Assembly (NCBI RefSeq): GCF_009832905.1
Contig: NZ_CP047135.1
Location: 3,202,001 to 3,266,000 of the forward strand
Length of the DNA stretch: 64,000 nt
Direction of reading: 5' to 3'
From: Stenotrophomonas sp. 364
GTDB lineage: Bacteria > Pseudomonadota > Gammaproteobacteria > Xanthomonadales > Xanthomonadaceae
Under the pieces are notes generated by a model. The model saw only the letters and a program-made list of their open reading frames with translations. It was not told where the DNA came from and did no database searches. Positions 37,271 to 47,084 of this stretch are shown here, piece by piece. Every line of letters begins with the position of its first letter. Position 1 is the first letter of the stretch. The position numbers and the translations under genes are program-made.

Positions 37271-40039
37271 ATGCCTGTGATCCGAACCCGTTTCCGCCTC
37301 CGCCTGCTGGCGGTGGCGCTGGTGGCCAGCCCGGCCTTCGCCCAGACCGCCCCCGTGACCGAAACCACGGTGCTGCGCGATAGCACGCCGCTGGGCGGCG
37401 CGCTGGGCACCTTCGCCGCGCGTCACGGCGTGGCCTTGTCCTTCGACCCTGCCCTGACCCAAGGGCGCCTGGCGCCGCTCATCGCCGACGGCCTTGGCGT
37501 GGAGGCCGGCTTTGCCGCCCTGCTGCAGGGGACCGGACTGCGCGCCGAGCGTCGGGAAGACGGCAGCTACACCGTGCACCAAGCGGCCGGACCGCGCGTA
37601 ATCGCGCCGCTGCGCGTGGGCACCTCCGCCCCGGGCACCTATCTGCCGCAGCCCCTGCCCTACGGGCAGGGCATGACATTGGATGCCGACGCGCTGCAGG
37701 CCCAGGTGAAAGGCAACGGCGACATCGCCACCGCATTGCGCAGCAACCCGGCCGTGCAGTTCAACGATACCGGCCGCAGCAGCCGCAACATGGGCGAGAT
37801 CCGCCCGGACGATTTCTCCATCAACGGCGCGCCCTACTACCAGAACCTGTTCCTGCTCGATGGCGCGACGATCAACAATGACATTGATCCGGCGGTCAAC
37901 GCAGACAGCCCCGGCAACGTCAACAACGCCGTGGACGTGCCCAGCGCAAGCCAGGGCATTGCCGTCGACGTGGACCTGCTGGAATCGCTGACGGTGTATG
38001 ACGCCAACGTCCCGGCCAGCTACGGTGGTTTCACCGGCGGCGTGGTCGATGCACGCAGCCGCAAGGCCCGCGATGCCCTGCATGGCAAGGTGTGGATGCG
38101 CATGGCGCGCTCGGCGTGGGACCAGATCATCGCCAACGATGCACAGCAGGACAGCTACGAAGAATCGGCCACGTTCGCCTACCAGCCGCAGTACGACAAA
38201 TACCGCGTGGGCGCGCGCCTGGAAGGCCGCACGTCGTTCGGGCTGGGCATCATCGGCACGGTCACCCGCAGCCACTCGGACATTCCGCTGCGCGCCTATT
38301 CCGGCGGCCGCGATTCCACGGGCGAGGACGTCAACCAGAAGACCCAGACCCGGCAGAACACCAGCGCCAGCATTGCCCTGGACTGGAAGAACGATGACGG
38401 CCTGGAGCTGGCTGCCAACGTGTCCTACGCGCCCACCGATGACCGCTACTACATCATGAACGGGCGTGATTCGTGGTTTGACATCCGGTCCGGCGGCCCT
38501 ACGGCCAGCCTGCGCGCCAGCTGGTCCCACGGCCCGTGGACGTTGCGCTCGACATTGAACTACAGCGACGTGGAAAGCTCGCGGCGCAGCGACCTGGACT
38601 ACATGCGCAACTGGGCCAGCTCGGACGCATTCAACTGGAGTCCCACCGGCATCAGTTCCGAAGGCAGCTACGGCAACATCGACCAGCGGGACCGCCGCAT
38701 CGGCTACCGCATGGTGGTGGATCGTGAGATCTTCTCGATCGGCACCACCGAGCACCGCGTGCAGCTGGGCCTGGGCGTGCAGCGCCGGGACGGCAGCTAC
38801 GAACGTCTGAACGATCATTCGGTGTATCTGTCCACCGGCGTGACCAGCAGCTGCACCCTGGCCGATGGCACCGTGGATACCTTCAGCTGCTCACTGTCGC
38901 CGCTGCGCAGCGGTGCGGCCGGGCAATACTTCACCCAACAGCAGCGCTACCACGCCGGTCGCTTCGAGGTCAGCGGAAAAGAGTACGAAGCCTGGCTGCA
39001 GGACGACATCCGGGTGGGGAACTGGAGCCTCCGTCCCGGTCTGCGCCTGGACCGCAACACCATTTGGAGCCAGACCACACTGTCGCCGCGTCTGGCGGCG
39101 GCCTGGGACGTACAGGGTGACCAGCGCACGGTGCTCAATGCCGGCATCAACCGGTATTACGGCCGCAGCTTCTACAGCTACCTGCTGCGCGACGGCCGCG
39201 ACCGCCTGCGTGAGACCCTGGTTCGCCGCAGCGCGCGCACGTCGTGGGACGATGCCACCGGCACCTGGAATGTGGCCACCAACCGCCTGCGTGATATCGA
39301 CTCACCGTACACCGACGAGTGGACGCTCGGCATCGACCAGCGGGCTGCCGGCCTGGTGTTCAACCTGAAGTACGTCAATCGTGCGACCCGCAAGGACATC
39401 CTGCGGCGCAAGGTCGACGACCCCGACCGCGCCCTCTACAACCTCAACACCTACGAGTTCACCAATGGCGGCCGCAGCGACGCTGACATCTGGACTGCTT
39501 CCATCGCGTCTCAGCAGCCCTGGGAGGTGATGGGCACGCGCAACAGCGTCCAGCTCTCGGCCGACCGCACCGACGTCAAGCGCAACTACAACAGCTACGA
39601 AGATGTCCTGGACATGTTCGAGCTGGTGCGCCTGGACGGCACGCTCATGTATCGGCATGAACTGCCTGCCTCGCAGTTCCTGCGGCCATGGAGCGCGCGC
39701 CTGAGCACGCGCACCGAGATCCCCGCGCTGGGCCTGAGCTGGACCAACTTCTTCCGCTACCGCGCGGGGTTCGAGGGCTTCACCACCGGTCCGGCACAGA
39801 CCATCGACGGCGTTACAGCGCCCACCCTGACCAGTCGTACGTTCTCCGGCACCTGGAGCTGGGATGCCACCTTCGAATACCGCCTGGCGCTGCCGCAGCA
39901 GCAGGAAGCGTATGCGCGGGTGGAGGTCCAGAACGTGCTCAATCGCGCCAACGTGGGCACGGCCGCGACCGCCGCGGCGGGCAGCATCTTCTATGAACCC
40001 GGTCGCAGCTTCTGGCTGGAGCTGGGCTATTCATTCTGA
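37271..40039 (+). CDS. TonB-dependent receptor with N-terminal signalling (STN) domain, 922 aa
   Basis: FecA-type transducer: the signal peptide (1-24) is followed by an STN domain (about residues 25-100; ATG-proximal TTVLRDSTPLGGALGTF) that contacts FecR. The plug (about 125-265; SSRNMGEIRPDDFSING, YYQNLFLLDGAT) and a long barrel ending GYSF follow. The plug has extra insertions compared with the other receptors here, and many aromatic/Asp residues in the loops. With fecIR upstream and a dihaem peroxidase 39 bp downstream, it is likely part of a metal (iron or copper) acquisition unit. The substrate is not visible. Confidence 0.9.
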   Translation: MPVIRTRFRLRLLAVALVASPAFAQTAPVTETTVLRDSTPLGGALGTFAARHGVALSFDPALTQGRLAPLIADGLGVEAGFAALLQGTGLRAERREDGSYTVHQAAGPRVIAPLRVGTSAPGTYLPQPLPYGQGMTLDADALQAQVKGNGDIATALRSNPAVQFNDTGRSSRNMGEIRPDDFSINGAPYYQNLFLLDGATINNDIDPAVNADSPGNVNNAVDVPSASQGIAVDVDLLESLTVYDANVPASYGGFTGGVVDARSRKARDALHGKVWMRMARSAWDQIIANDAQQDSYEESATFAYQPQYDKYRVGARLEGRTSFGLGIIGTVTRSHSDIPLRAYSGGRDSTGEDVNQKTQTRQNTSASIALDWKNDDGLELAANVSYAPTDDRYYIMNGRDSWFDIRSGGPTASLRASWSHGPWTLRSTLNYSDVESSRRSDLDYMRNWASSDAFNWSPTGISSEGSYGNIDQRDRRIGYRMVVDREIFSIGTTEHRVQLGLGVQRRDGSYERLNDHSVYLSTGVTSSCTLADGTVDTFSCSLSPLRSGAAGQYFTQQQRYHAGRFEVSGKEYEAWLQDDIRVGNWSLRPGLRLDRNTIWSQTTLSPRLAAAWDVQGDQRTVLNAGINRYYGRSFYSYLLRDGRDRLRETLVRRSARTSWDDATGTWNVATNRLRDIDSPYTDEWTLGIDQRAAGLVFNLKYVNRATRKDILRRKVDDPDRALYNLNTYEFTNGGRSDADIWTASIASQQPWEVMGTRNSVQLSADRTDVKRNYNSYEDVLDMFELVRLDGTLMYRHELPASQFLRPWSARLSTRTEIPALGLSWTNFFRYRAGFEGFTTGPAQTIDGVTAPTLTSRTFSGTWSWDATFEYRLALPQQQEAYARVEVQNVLNRANVGTAATAAAGSIFYEPGRSFWLELGYSF

Positions 40040-40078
40040 GGGCATGGCCGTCGCAGCCTGCGGCGGTCCATCCAGCTG

Positions 40079-41206
40079 ATGCGACGTCACCGCTCTGCAC
40101 GCCTGATCCTGCTTGCCGCTGCGCTGCTCCTGGGCGGCGCGGGCATGCCGTTGCCCGCGCGCGACACCCCCTGCCCGACCGTGCTGCCGGCGCGCCCCGA
40201 CCCGGCGTGCCTGCGTGCGCTCTACAGCGGTCCCCGTGCAGGCTGGCCGGCACCCCAGGTGGCACCGGGCGTGGCGTGGCAGGAACTGGCCCCATTGGGG
40301 CCACCCCCCGAACCGCGCGACAACCCGACCACCCCGGCCAAGGTCGCCCTGGGCCAGCGCCTGTTCAACGACCCACGCCTGTCGCGCTCGGGGCAGATCG
40401 CCTGCGCCACCTGCCACGAACGCGACCTCGGCTTCGCCGATGGCCGGCGCGTGTCGTTCGGCCACGACCGACAACCCGGTCGCCGCAATGCCCCCAGCGT
40501 GGCGATGGCCGGTTACGCACACACGCTGTTCTGGGACGGTCGCGCGGCCACGCTGGAAGACCAGGCGCTGGCGCCGATCGCCGACCCGAAGGAGATGGCC
40601 TTCCGTGCCGAGGACGCGGCAACCCGCGTGCGCGCCGATGCCGACTACCGCACCGCCTTTGCCACCGTATTCGGCGACGACCGCGTGGATACCCGCCAAC
40701 TGGCCCAGGCCATCGCAGCGTTCGAGCGCAGCCTGGCCCCCACCCGCAACCGTTTCGACCGTTTCCTCGGCGGCCAGCCCAGCGCGCTGGACGACGCGCA
40801 GCTGCGCGGCCTGCACCTGTTCCGCACGCGCGCGGGGTGCATGAACTGCCACAGCGGACCGGCGCTGACCGACAACGGCTTCCACAACCTGGGCCTGCAT
40901 TTCCACGGGCGCGCGCGCCAGGACCTGGGCCGCTACGAGGTGACCGGCGATCCCGCCGACAGCGGTCGCTTCCGCACACCCTCGCTGCGCGGGGTGGCCA
41001 ACACTGCGCCCTACATGCACAACGGCCTGTTGCCGCGGCTGGACGGCGTGCTGGCGTTCTACAACGTGGGCGGCGGCAAACCCCGCGCGCCGGCAGTACC
41101 GGCTGCCGACGCACCACCGTTCCCGCAACCGGATCCGCTGCTGCACCCGCGCGGACTCAGCCGCCAGGAACTGCAGGATCTGGAAGCGTTCCTGCGCGCC
41201 CTGTAG
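40079..41206 (+). CDS. Dihaem cytochrome c peroxidase / MauG-MbnH-like protein, 375 aa
   Basis: Exported protein with a signal peptide (about 1-27) and two haem c sites: CATCH (Cys109/Cys112, His113) and CMNCH (Cys254/Cys257, His258). The arrangement and the RNAPS.AMAGYAHTLFWDGRA segment between them match the CCP_MauG family, including MbnH proteins of methanobactin operons. It starts 39 bp after the receptor stop on the same strand, so it is probably co-transcribed. It might oxidise a ligand or a metal during uptake, or detoxify peroxide; unresolved. Confidence 0.88.
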   Translation: MRRHRSARLILLAAALLLGGAGMPLPARDTPCPTVLPARPDPACLRALYSGPRAGWPAPQVAPGVAWQELAPLGPPPEPRDNPTTPAKVALGQRLFNDPRLSRSGQIACATCHERDLGFADGRRVSFGHDRQPGRRNAPSVAMAGYAHTLFWDGRAATLEDQALAPIADPKEMAFRAEDAATRVRADADYRTAFATVFGDDRVDTRQLAQAIAAFERSLAPTRNRFDRFLGGQPSALDDAQLRGLHLFRTRAGCMNCHSGPALTDNGFHNLGLHFHGRARQDLGRYEVTGDPADSGRFRTPSLRGVANTAPYMHNGLLPRLDGVLAFYNVGGGKPRAPAVPAADAPPFPQPDPLLHPRGLSRQELQDLEAFLRAL

Positions 41207-41215
41207 CGCCGGCCA

Positions 41216-42043
41216 TCAACCGCGGCTGAGCACCGCGCGCAGTGCCCGAAACTGTTGCTTCACCGCGTGCGCCTGCCCGGCATCCATGCGCAGCAGCAGC
41301 TTCTGCCCCACCGAGCATGACTGCAGCGCGGGATCGACAAAGCGATAGCGGCCGCGCTCGTCGCGTGTCACCGCCAACGGGCGGGGCGGCTCCGGTGTCT
41401 GCAGCAGGTGGTCGATCACCCCCACCAGCCGATCATTGAAGTACGCGTCGGGCTGTCCCAGTTCCGCATACGCCTGCTGGAGCAACGGGTAGACGCGCAC
41501 ATAGGCCTTGCCTGCGGCAGTCGCGTCCAGCGCGAATGCCGTCACGTAGGGCGCATAGCGCGCGGCGTTGGCCGCGGCGATGTGCGTGGTGCCCTCCACG
41601 GTGTCGACCTGCAGGCTACCCGGCAGCGCACGCACCGCCATCGCCGGCGTCGGCACGCTGGGCTTGTCGAGATTGTCGATATGGGTCACCACGCGCTGGA
41701 CCAGGTGGTCGCGCAGCAGCAGTGCCAGTGCGCCGTCGCCGTTGAACAGCGCCGTCAGTGCGTCGAACACCGGCCCATCGCTGTCGGCCAGCGCGGGCAG
41801 TGCCGGATCGGCCGCATCGCGGGGATCGACCGGGTGCTGGATGGAAGGTGGCGCAGCGGATGCAGTGGATGCAGGCACGGGCGGTATCTTCGTGCCCGCA
41901 CCCTGCGCCGCGGGCGCCTGCACCGGCACCTGCACGTCATCGACAAGAGCGCGCAGGGTATCGCTGAACAACCACGTGCCCGCGCCGCCAATCACCACCA
42001 CACCCAACACCCACGGCCAGATCGCCTTTCCGCTCTTCTGCAT
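41216..42043 (-). CDS. DUF3014 protein, 275 aa
   Basis: Predicted inner-membrane-anchored protein: one N-terminal membrane helix (about residues 8-26, IWPWVLGVVVIGGAGTWLF), an Ala/Pro-rich low-complexity linker (about 40-85) and a soluble domain (about 95-270) matching DUF3014 (VTHIDNLDKP, LLQAYAELG-like, FVDPALQSCSVGQKLLLRM). It converges on the peroxidase gene (9-bp gap). Function unknown. There is a single Cys in the C-terminal part. Confidence 0.85.
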   Translation of the reverse strand: MQKSGKAIWPWVLGVVVIGGAGTWLFSDTLRALVDDVQVPVQAPAAQGAGTKIPPVPASTASAAPPSIQHPVDPRDAADPALPALADSDGPVFDALTALFNGDGALALLLRDHLVQRVVTHIDNLDKPSVPTPAMAVRALPGSLQVDTVEGTTHIAAANAARYAPYVTAFALDATAAGKAYVRVYPLLQQAYAELGQPDAYFNDRLVGVIDHLLQTPEPPRPLAVTRDERGRYRFVDPALQSCSVGQKLLLRMDAGQAHAVKQQFRALRAVLSRG

Positions 42044-42251
42044 GTTGCCGTACCTCGCATTTCACCTGCCTGGACACCGTATGACCTACGCCATCGGACG
42101 GGGTTCCCCGCGCACCTGCAGCGCCGCAGAGCGCGTTGACACCGCATCATCCCGCAGCCGCGATGAACCCCTGCCACGCCAGCGGCCGCACGCTCACGCC
42201 CGCTTTGCATGCGCACGCCGATGCTGTGCACTGTTCTTGTGGAGCACCGTG

Positions 42252-42962
42252 ATGCATTACGAGCTGTACTACTGGACCGGTATCCAGGGCCGTGGCGAGT
42301 TCATCCGGCTGGCGCTGGAAGACGCCGGTGCGGCCTACACCGACATGGCGCGCGTGCATGGCGATGCGATGATGGAGCCGTTCCTGCAGGGCAAGGAAGA
42401 GGGTCTGCGCCCGTTCGCACCGCCGTTCCTGAAAAGTGGCCGGCAGGTGATCGCCCAGGTGGGCGCGATCCTCGATCACATCGCACCGGAACTGGGCCTG
42501 GTGCCCGAAGCGGCGTCTCGCCGACAGCAGGCACTGCAGCTGCAGTTGACCATCGCCGACCTGGTCGCCGAAGTGCACGACACCCACCACCCGATTGCCG
42601 CAGCGAAGTACTACGAAGACCAGAAACACGAAGCGAAGGCGCGCGCCGAGGCGACGCGTGCCGAGCGGCTACCGAAATTCCTGGCGTACTTCGAGGCTGT
42701 GCTGAAGGACAACGGCGAGCGTCATCCGCTGCGCGAGCATTCGTACGTGGACCTGTCGTTGTTCCAGCTGCTGAGCGGGCTGGACTACATGTTCCCGCGG
42801 CGCATGCAGGCACTGTGGCCCACCCTGCCGTTGCTGCGCGCGCTCAAGGACCGGGTGGAGCGGCGACCGAACATCGCCGCCTACCTGGCCTCCGACCGCC
42901 GTTTGGCGTTCAACACCAACGGCATCTTCCGCCATTACCCGGAACTGGACGGCGACCGATAG
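42252..42962 (+). CDS. Glutathione S-transferase family protein, 236 aa
   Basis: Two-domain GST: thioredoxin-like N-terminus (MHYELYYWTGIQGRGEFIRLALEDAG) with the Tyr/Gly glutathione-binding start and a helical C-terminal domain (about 90-236). ATG at 42252; the longer upstream frame (to 41568) overlaps the DUF3014 gene and was discarded. Probably a detoxification enzyme, substrate unknown. A 208-bp gap precedes it with no gene. Confidence 0.9.
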   Translation: MHYELYYWTGIQGRGEFIRLALEDAGAAYTDMARVHGDAMMEPFLQGKEEGLRPFAPPFLKSGRQVIAQVGAILDHIAPELGLVPEAASRRQQALQLQLTIADLVAEVHDTHHPIAAAKYYEDQKHEAKARAEATRAERLPKFLAYFEAVLKDNGERHPLREHSYVDLSLFQLLSGLDYMFPRRMQALWPTLPLLRALKDRVERRPNIAAYLASDRRLAFNTNGIFRHYPELDGDR

Positions 42963-42963
42963 A

Positions 42964-44574
42964 TCACGACCGTGAGTCGTGATCCACGCGCGGCTGCTTC
43001 TGCAGCGACAGCAGTGCCAGCAGCCCGGCCAGCGCCACGTAGGCCCCGGCGAACTGCCACATGATGAGCTTCGGCAACCCGACCAGCTGCCACGGCAGGT
43101 AAATGCCGCCGCGCGGGTCCACCGAGTGGATCAGGCCGAACAGGGTCAGCACCGCCGCCACCAGGAGGAAACCGGAGGAGCGCAGCAGCCTGCCGTCGAT
43201 CATCGCTACCACCGCTGCAATCCACAGCATCGAGGTGATGATGAAGCCGTTGCCCAGGGTGAAGATCACCGCCAGTTCCGGTAGACCGTGCCCGTCCAGC
43301 GTGGCGGTCATCGCGGCCAGCTGCTCCGGTGCGATCCAGCCCGGAGCCTTGATCGCCAGCAGATAGGCCACCGAGGGCAGGAAGCCCAGCACCATCGCCC
43401 CGGCATGTTCGCGCGGGGCGGCCTGGAAGGCCTGCGTGGTGATGTCGATGGCCACGTACACGATGATCGGTGCCAGCACCGCCAGCGGCAGCCACTGCAC
43501 CAACCCGGAGATCACCCCGAGCATGCCGCCGATGCCCACGAACAGGCCGGTCAGCAGCGTGTAGCCGCTACGTGCGCCCATGTGCTTGTAGGCCGGCTGG
43601 CCGATGTACGGGGTGGTCTGCGCCACGCCGCCGCAGAGGCCAGCCACCAGCGTGGCGACAGCTTCCACCAGCAGGATGTCGCGGGTGCGGTAATCGTCGC
43701 CGGCCGCGCGGGCGCTCTCGGACACGTTGATGCCGCCCACCACCATCAGCAGGCCGAACGGCAGCAGCAGCGGCAGGTAGGTCATCGCCGTGGGCAGTCC
43801 GTCGATGAAGCCCAGCGTGGGCCACGGCAGCACCACCTGCGGCGGCGTCCAGTCGGGCACGTGGAAGCCGGGCGCACCCAGCCCGGCCAGCCCCAGTCCG
43901 TAGTACAGCGCGGTGCCGAACACGAAGGCGACCAGCACGCCCGGCGCGCGGATTGGCAGCTTGCGCTTGGCGATCAGCACGTACAGCAACAGGCCCAGGG
44001 TGACGAAGCCGACGACCGGGGAGCGCAGCGTTTCCAGCAGCGGCAGGAAACCCATCAGCGCGATGGCGATGCCGGCGATGGAGCCCAGCAGCGAAGCCCG
44101 GGGCAGCGCGCGGGTGACCGCTTCGCCGAAGAACGACAGGATCACCTTGAGCACGCCCATGATCACGAGCGAGGCCATGCCCAGCTGCCAGGTGGCAACC
44201 GCCGCGTCGTGCGGCGCCAGGCCCTGCACCTTGAAGGCGATGAAGGCCGGGCCGAGCACCAGCAGCGCCATGCCGATGCTGGTGGGCGCGTCCAGGCCCA
44301 GCGGCATCGCGGTGACATCGTCACGGCCGGTGCGCGTGGCCAGCCGCCGCGCCATCCACGTATAGAGCACGTTGCCGACCAGCACGCCGAAGGCGGTGCC
44401 GGGGAACATGCGGCCGAACACCACGTCGGCCGGGAACTGGAAGATGCCGACCAGCGCCATCGCGATGAAGCCCAGGATCGACAGGTTGTCGACCACCAGG
44501 CCAAAGAAACCATTGAAATCGCCGGCAACGAACCAGCGGGGGGGTCCGGAGCGGACGGGAGCGGGGGCGGACAT
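42964..44574 (-). CDS. NCS2-like permease (nucleobase/anion transporter family), 536 aa
   Basis: Polytopic inner-membrane protein with about 14 hydrophobic segments. NCS2/SulP-fold features can be seen: the GDFNGFFGLVVDNLSILGF start, a PFGLLMVVGGINVSES segment and GLCGGVAQTTPYIGQPAYKHMGA, a family-like substrate-site stretch. The start may be 44574 (MSAPAPVR) or 44583. It is convergent with the GST gene with only 1 bp between. The substrate (purine, uracil or other) cannot be told. Confidence 0.75.
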   Translation of the reverse strand: MSAPAPVRSGPPRWFVAGDFNGFFGLVVDNLSILGFIAMALVGIFQFPADVVFGRMFPGTAFGVLVGNVLYTWMARRLATRTGRDDVTAMPLGLDAPTSIGMALLVLGPAFIAFKVQGLAPHDAAVATWQLGMASLVIMGVLKVILSFFGEAVTRALPRASLLGSIAGIAIALMGFLPLLETLRSPVVGFVTLGLLLYVLIAKRKLPIRAPGVLVAFVFGTALYYGLGLAGLGAPGFHVPDWTPPQVVLPWPTLGFIDGLPTAMTYLPLLLPFGLLMVVGGINVSESARAAGDDYRTRDILLVEAVATLVAGLCGGVAQTTPYIGQPAYKHMGARSGYTLLTGLFVGIGGMLGVISGLVQWLPLAVLAPIIVYVAIDITTQAFQAAPREHAGAMVLGFLPSVAYLLAIKAPGWIAPEQLAAMTATLDGHGLPELAVIFTLGNGFIITSMLWIAAVVAMIDGRLLRSSGFLLVAAVLTLFGLIHSVDPRGGIYLPWQLVGLPKLIMWQFAGAYVALAGLLALLSLQKQPRVDHDSRS

Positions 44575-44714
44575 GCGCGGCACTGCCGTGGGGAGGGGGT
44601 AGCCGATGGTAGGGCCTCGCCGCCGCCAGTAACAGGCACATGGGTGGAACGCCGGGGTGTGCGCGTCAGCGCCTACGCGTTGCCGCCCCGTGATCCAGGC
44701 GGCAGTTGCATCCG

Positions 44715-44929
44715 GTAGTGCCGGCCGCTGGACGGCTCCTCAGAATGCGTCCGACGGTATCGGGAGCCGGCCAGCGGCCGGCACTACCTGGGTGCGTCCG
44801 ACGGTATCGGGAGCCGGCCAGCGGCCGGCACTACCTCGGTGCGTCCGACGGTGTCGGCAGCCGACCAGCACGGTCCCAACCGACGGTCGGGACCTACCCG
44901 GTAGGCCACCACCGTTGGTGGCGACGCCG
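44715..44929. repeat. SMAG cluster between the permease and poxB
   Basis: A plus-oriented palindrome at 44715-44737 (GTAGTGCCGGCCGCTGGAC) and two minus-oriented copies at 44765-44787 and 44812-44834 (47-bp period). Further GTAG-like dyads run to about 44929. This fills most of the 365-bp gap 44575-44939, which shows no gene. Confidence 0.75.
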
Positions 44930-44939
44930 CCCCACGCCC

Positions 44940-46661
44940 TCAGGGCTTGTTGAGGAAATTGTTGGCCAGCAGATCACGCACGTCGCCCACCCGCCCGCTC
45001 AGCAAGGCCTTGGCCGCATACAGCGCGGTGCCGGCCACCTGCTTAGCTTCCACCTGCGGCGGCATCACCAGCTCGGTCGGGCTGGTGTGCACGTCCAGCA
45101 GCGCCGGGCCCGGATGGGCCAGGAAGTCCTGCACCGCCTGCTCCAGGTCCTCCGAGCGGGTCACGGTGCGCCCGTAGAAGCCGATCACCTCGGCCAGGCG
45201 GCCGAAATCGGGGTTCTTCAGGTCGGTGTAGTTGTCCAGCAGGCCTTCCACCTTCTGCTCCAGCTCCACGAAGTTCAGCGAGCTGTTGTTGTAGACCACC
45301 ACCTTGATCGGCAGGTTTTCCTGCACCGCAGTGAGCAGGTCGCCCAGCAACATCGCAATGCCGCCATCGCCCGACAGCGAGATTACCTGCCGGCCCGGAT
45401 AGGCTTTCTGCAGGCCCAGCGCCTGCGGCATGGCGTTGGCCATCGTGCCGTGCAGCAGGCTGGTCAGGGTGCGGCGGCGACCGTTGGTGCGGATGTGGCG
45501 CAGAATCCACACCATCGGCGAGCCACCGTCGGCGGTGAACAACGCATCGTCGGTGGCGTAGCGGTTGATCAACGCGGTGAGGTGCTGCGGATGGATCAGC
45601 TCGCCCTCGCCTGGTTGCTCTTCCTTTTCGCGCGTGGCCAGCGCCTTGTCGCGGTGTTCGATGCACTCGTCCAGGAAGCTGCGGTCCTGCCGCGGCGGCA
45701 GCATCGGCAGCAGGGCCTCCAGCGTCGGGCCGATGTCGCCCACCACGCCCAGCGTCACCGGATGGCGCCGGCCGAGGTGGCTGCCATCGCGATCCACCTG
45801 GATCAGCGTGGCCTTGTCCGGGTAGTACTGGCCCCATGCGAAATCGGCGCCGAGCAGCAGCAGCGTGTCGCAGGCCATCAGCGTGTGGTAGCCCGATTCG
45901 ATCCCGAAGATGCCGGTCATGCCCATGTTGTACGGGTTGTCATGCTCGACGAAATCCTTGGCCCGCGAGGTGTGCGCGATCGGCGCCTGCAGCCGCTCAC
46001 CCAGTGCCACCAGCGCGTCGTGCGCATGCTCGCAGCCGGCCCCGGCGTATATGCCCACGCGCTTGCCGTCGCCGATCAGCGCCGCAATGCGCTGCAGTTC
46101 CTCATCGCTGGGACGCAGCACCGGCTGGGTGTAGTGCACCGAGAACGGCACATCGTGCTTGACCACCGCTTCGCTGATGTCGGCCGGCAGGATCACCACC
46201 GCCACGCCGCGGCGGCTGATGGCGGCCTGGCAGGCCAGCGCCACCACGCGGCGCGCCTGTTCGGGGCTGTGCACCTGCTCGCAGAACACGCTGCAGCTGG
46301 CATACACCGCCTTGAAATCGACCTCCTGCGGAAACTCCATGCCCAGCTCGGCGGTCACCACCTGGCTGGCGATCAGCACCATCGGCGCGCGGTTGCGGTT
46401 GGTTTCGAACACGCCGTTGATGAAATGCAGACCACCCGGCCCGCACGAACCGGCACAGGCAGTGAGCTGCCCGCTGATCAGCGATTCGGCGCCGGCGGCG
46501 AACGCGGCCACTTCCTCATGCCGCATGTGCACCCACTCGATATCGCTGTGGTGGATGGCATCGGTGACGTAGTTGAGGGTATCGCCGACGATGCCGTAAC
46601 AATGGCGGACACCGGCAGCCTGGAGAGTTTCAACTACGATCTCGGCAACGCGCTTGCTCAT
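44940..46661 (-). CDS. poxB: Pyruvate dehydrogenase (quinone)/PoxB-like ThDP enzyme, 573 aa
   Basis: ThDP- and FAD-dependent peripheral membrane enzyme that oxidises pyruvate to acetate with electrons to quinone. ATG at 46661 (MSKRVAEIVVETLQ). The catalytic Glu lies in MRHEEVAAFAAG (about 49-50). The ThDP-binding SGDGGIAMLLGDLLTAVQ starts near residue 440 with the NNSSLNF end of the motif. Length 573 is close to E. coli PoxB (572), including the C-terminal lipid-binding part. The frame extends to 46748 but without homologous character. Divergent from the small genes upstream. Confidence 0.9.
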   Translation of the reverse strand: MSKRVAEIVVETLQAAGVRHCYGIVGDTLNYVTDAIHHSDIEWVHMRHEEVAAFAAGAESLISGQLTACAGSCGPGGLHFINGVFETNRNRAPMVLIASQVVTAELGMEFPQEVDFKAVYASCSVFCEQVHSPEQARRVVALACQAAISRRGVAVVILPADISEAVVKHDVPFSVHYTQPVLRPSDEELQRIAALIGDGKRVGIYAGAGCEHAHDALVALGERLQAPIAHTSRAKDFVEHDNPYNMGMTGIFGIESGYHTLMACDTLLLLGADFAWGQYYPDKATLIQVDRDGSHLGRRHPVTLGVVGDIGPTLEALLPMLPPRQDRSFLDECIEHRDKALATREKEEQPGEGELIHPQHLTALINRYATDDALFTADGGSPMVWILRHIRTNGRRRTLTSLLHGTMANAMPQALGLQKAYPGRQVISLSGDGGIAMLLGDLLTAVQENLPIKVVVYNNSSLNFVELEQKVEGLLDNYTDLKNPDFGRLAEVIGFYGRTVTRSEDLEQAVQDFLAHPGPALLDVHTSPTELVMPPQVEAKQVAGTALYAAKALLSGRVGDVRDLLANNFLNKP

Positions 46662-46778
46662 GGGGGAACAGCCTTGGACGGGGGACTCCCAGCCTAGCCA
46701 GCCGCAGGTGATCTCCCTGTAGGCAGGTGGCGTGAAATGCCTATACATTGGCGGCCCCGTTCACTGGCCTTCAGGCTC

Positions 46779-47069
46779 ATGCAGATCGTTCTGCGCTGTG
46801 CCACCACGCAGCAGTTCCTGTCCTTCCATGAGCAGCAGTGGCTGCACGGCATCGACCCGGTGGCACACCCGTGGCTGGCGCAGATGCTGCGTGCACCCCG
46901 CGGCGGTGTTGCGCCCGATGACCTGCCGGCCGCGATGGACGCGCTGCTGGCCTGCCTGGCCGATCAGGATCCCGCCGATACGGTGGTCCGCCGCAGCGGA
47001 CTGCGTCTGTTGTTGTGGCTGGCCACCGGCCAGCGCCAAGGCCAGCCGGTGAGCTGGCAGCACCGTTGA
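46779..47069 (+). CDS. Small protein of unknown function, 96 aa
   Basis: ATG at 46779 (MQIVLRCATTQQFL). Predicted mostly helical, with a Trp/His-rich N-terminal half (FLSFHEQQWLHGID) and no signal peptide. The C-terminal half (GLRLLLWLATGQRQGQPVS) resembles that of the next gene (GLRLILLFDQAQRHGLHIQ), as does the spacing of the middle helices. The two genes (15-bp gap) are therefore probably divergent tandem duplicates. No family was recognised. Confidence 0.7.
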   Translation: MQIVLRCATTQQFLSFHEQQWLHGIDPVAHPWLAQMLRAPRGGVAPDDLPAAMDALLACLADQDPADTVVRRSGLRLLLWLATGQRQGQPVSWQHR

Positions 47070-47084
47070 GTCCGGGAGGCGCGC

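Noticed and set aside
37243..37383. 46-codon frame starting after AGAGGAG, overlapping the receptor start
   Set aside because: The Shine-Dalgarno abuts the ATG, the peptide is Pro/Gly/Arg-rich with one Cys, and it lies in another frame of the receptor signal peptide. Considered as a methanobactin-like precursor but it lacks the two core cysteines.
36869..38818. 649-codon minus-strand frame over fecR and the receptor
   Set aside because: Antisense to two genes with clear domains.
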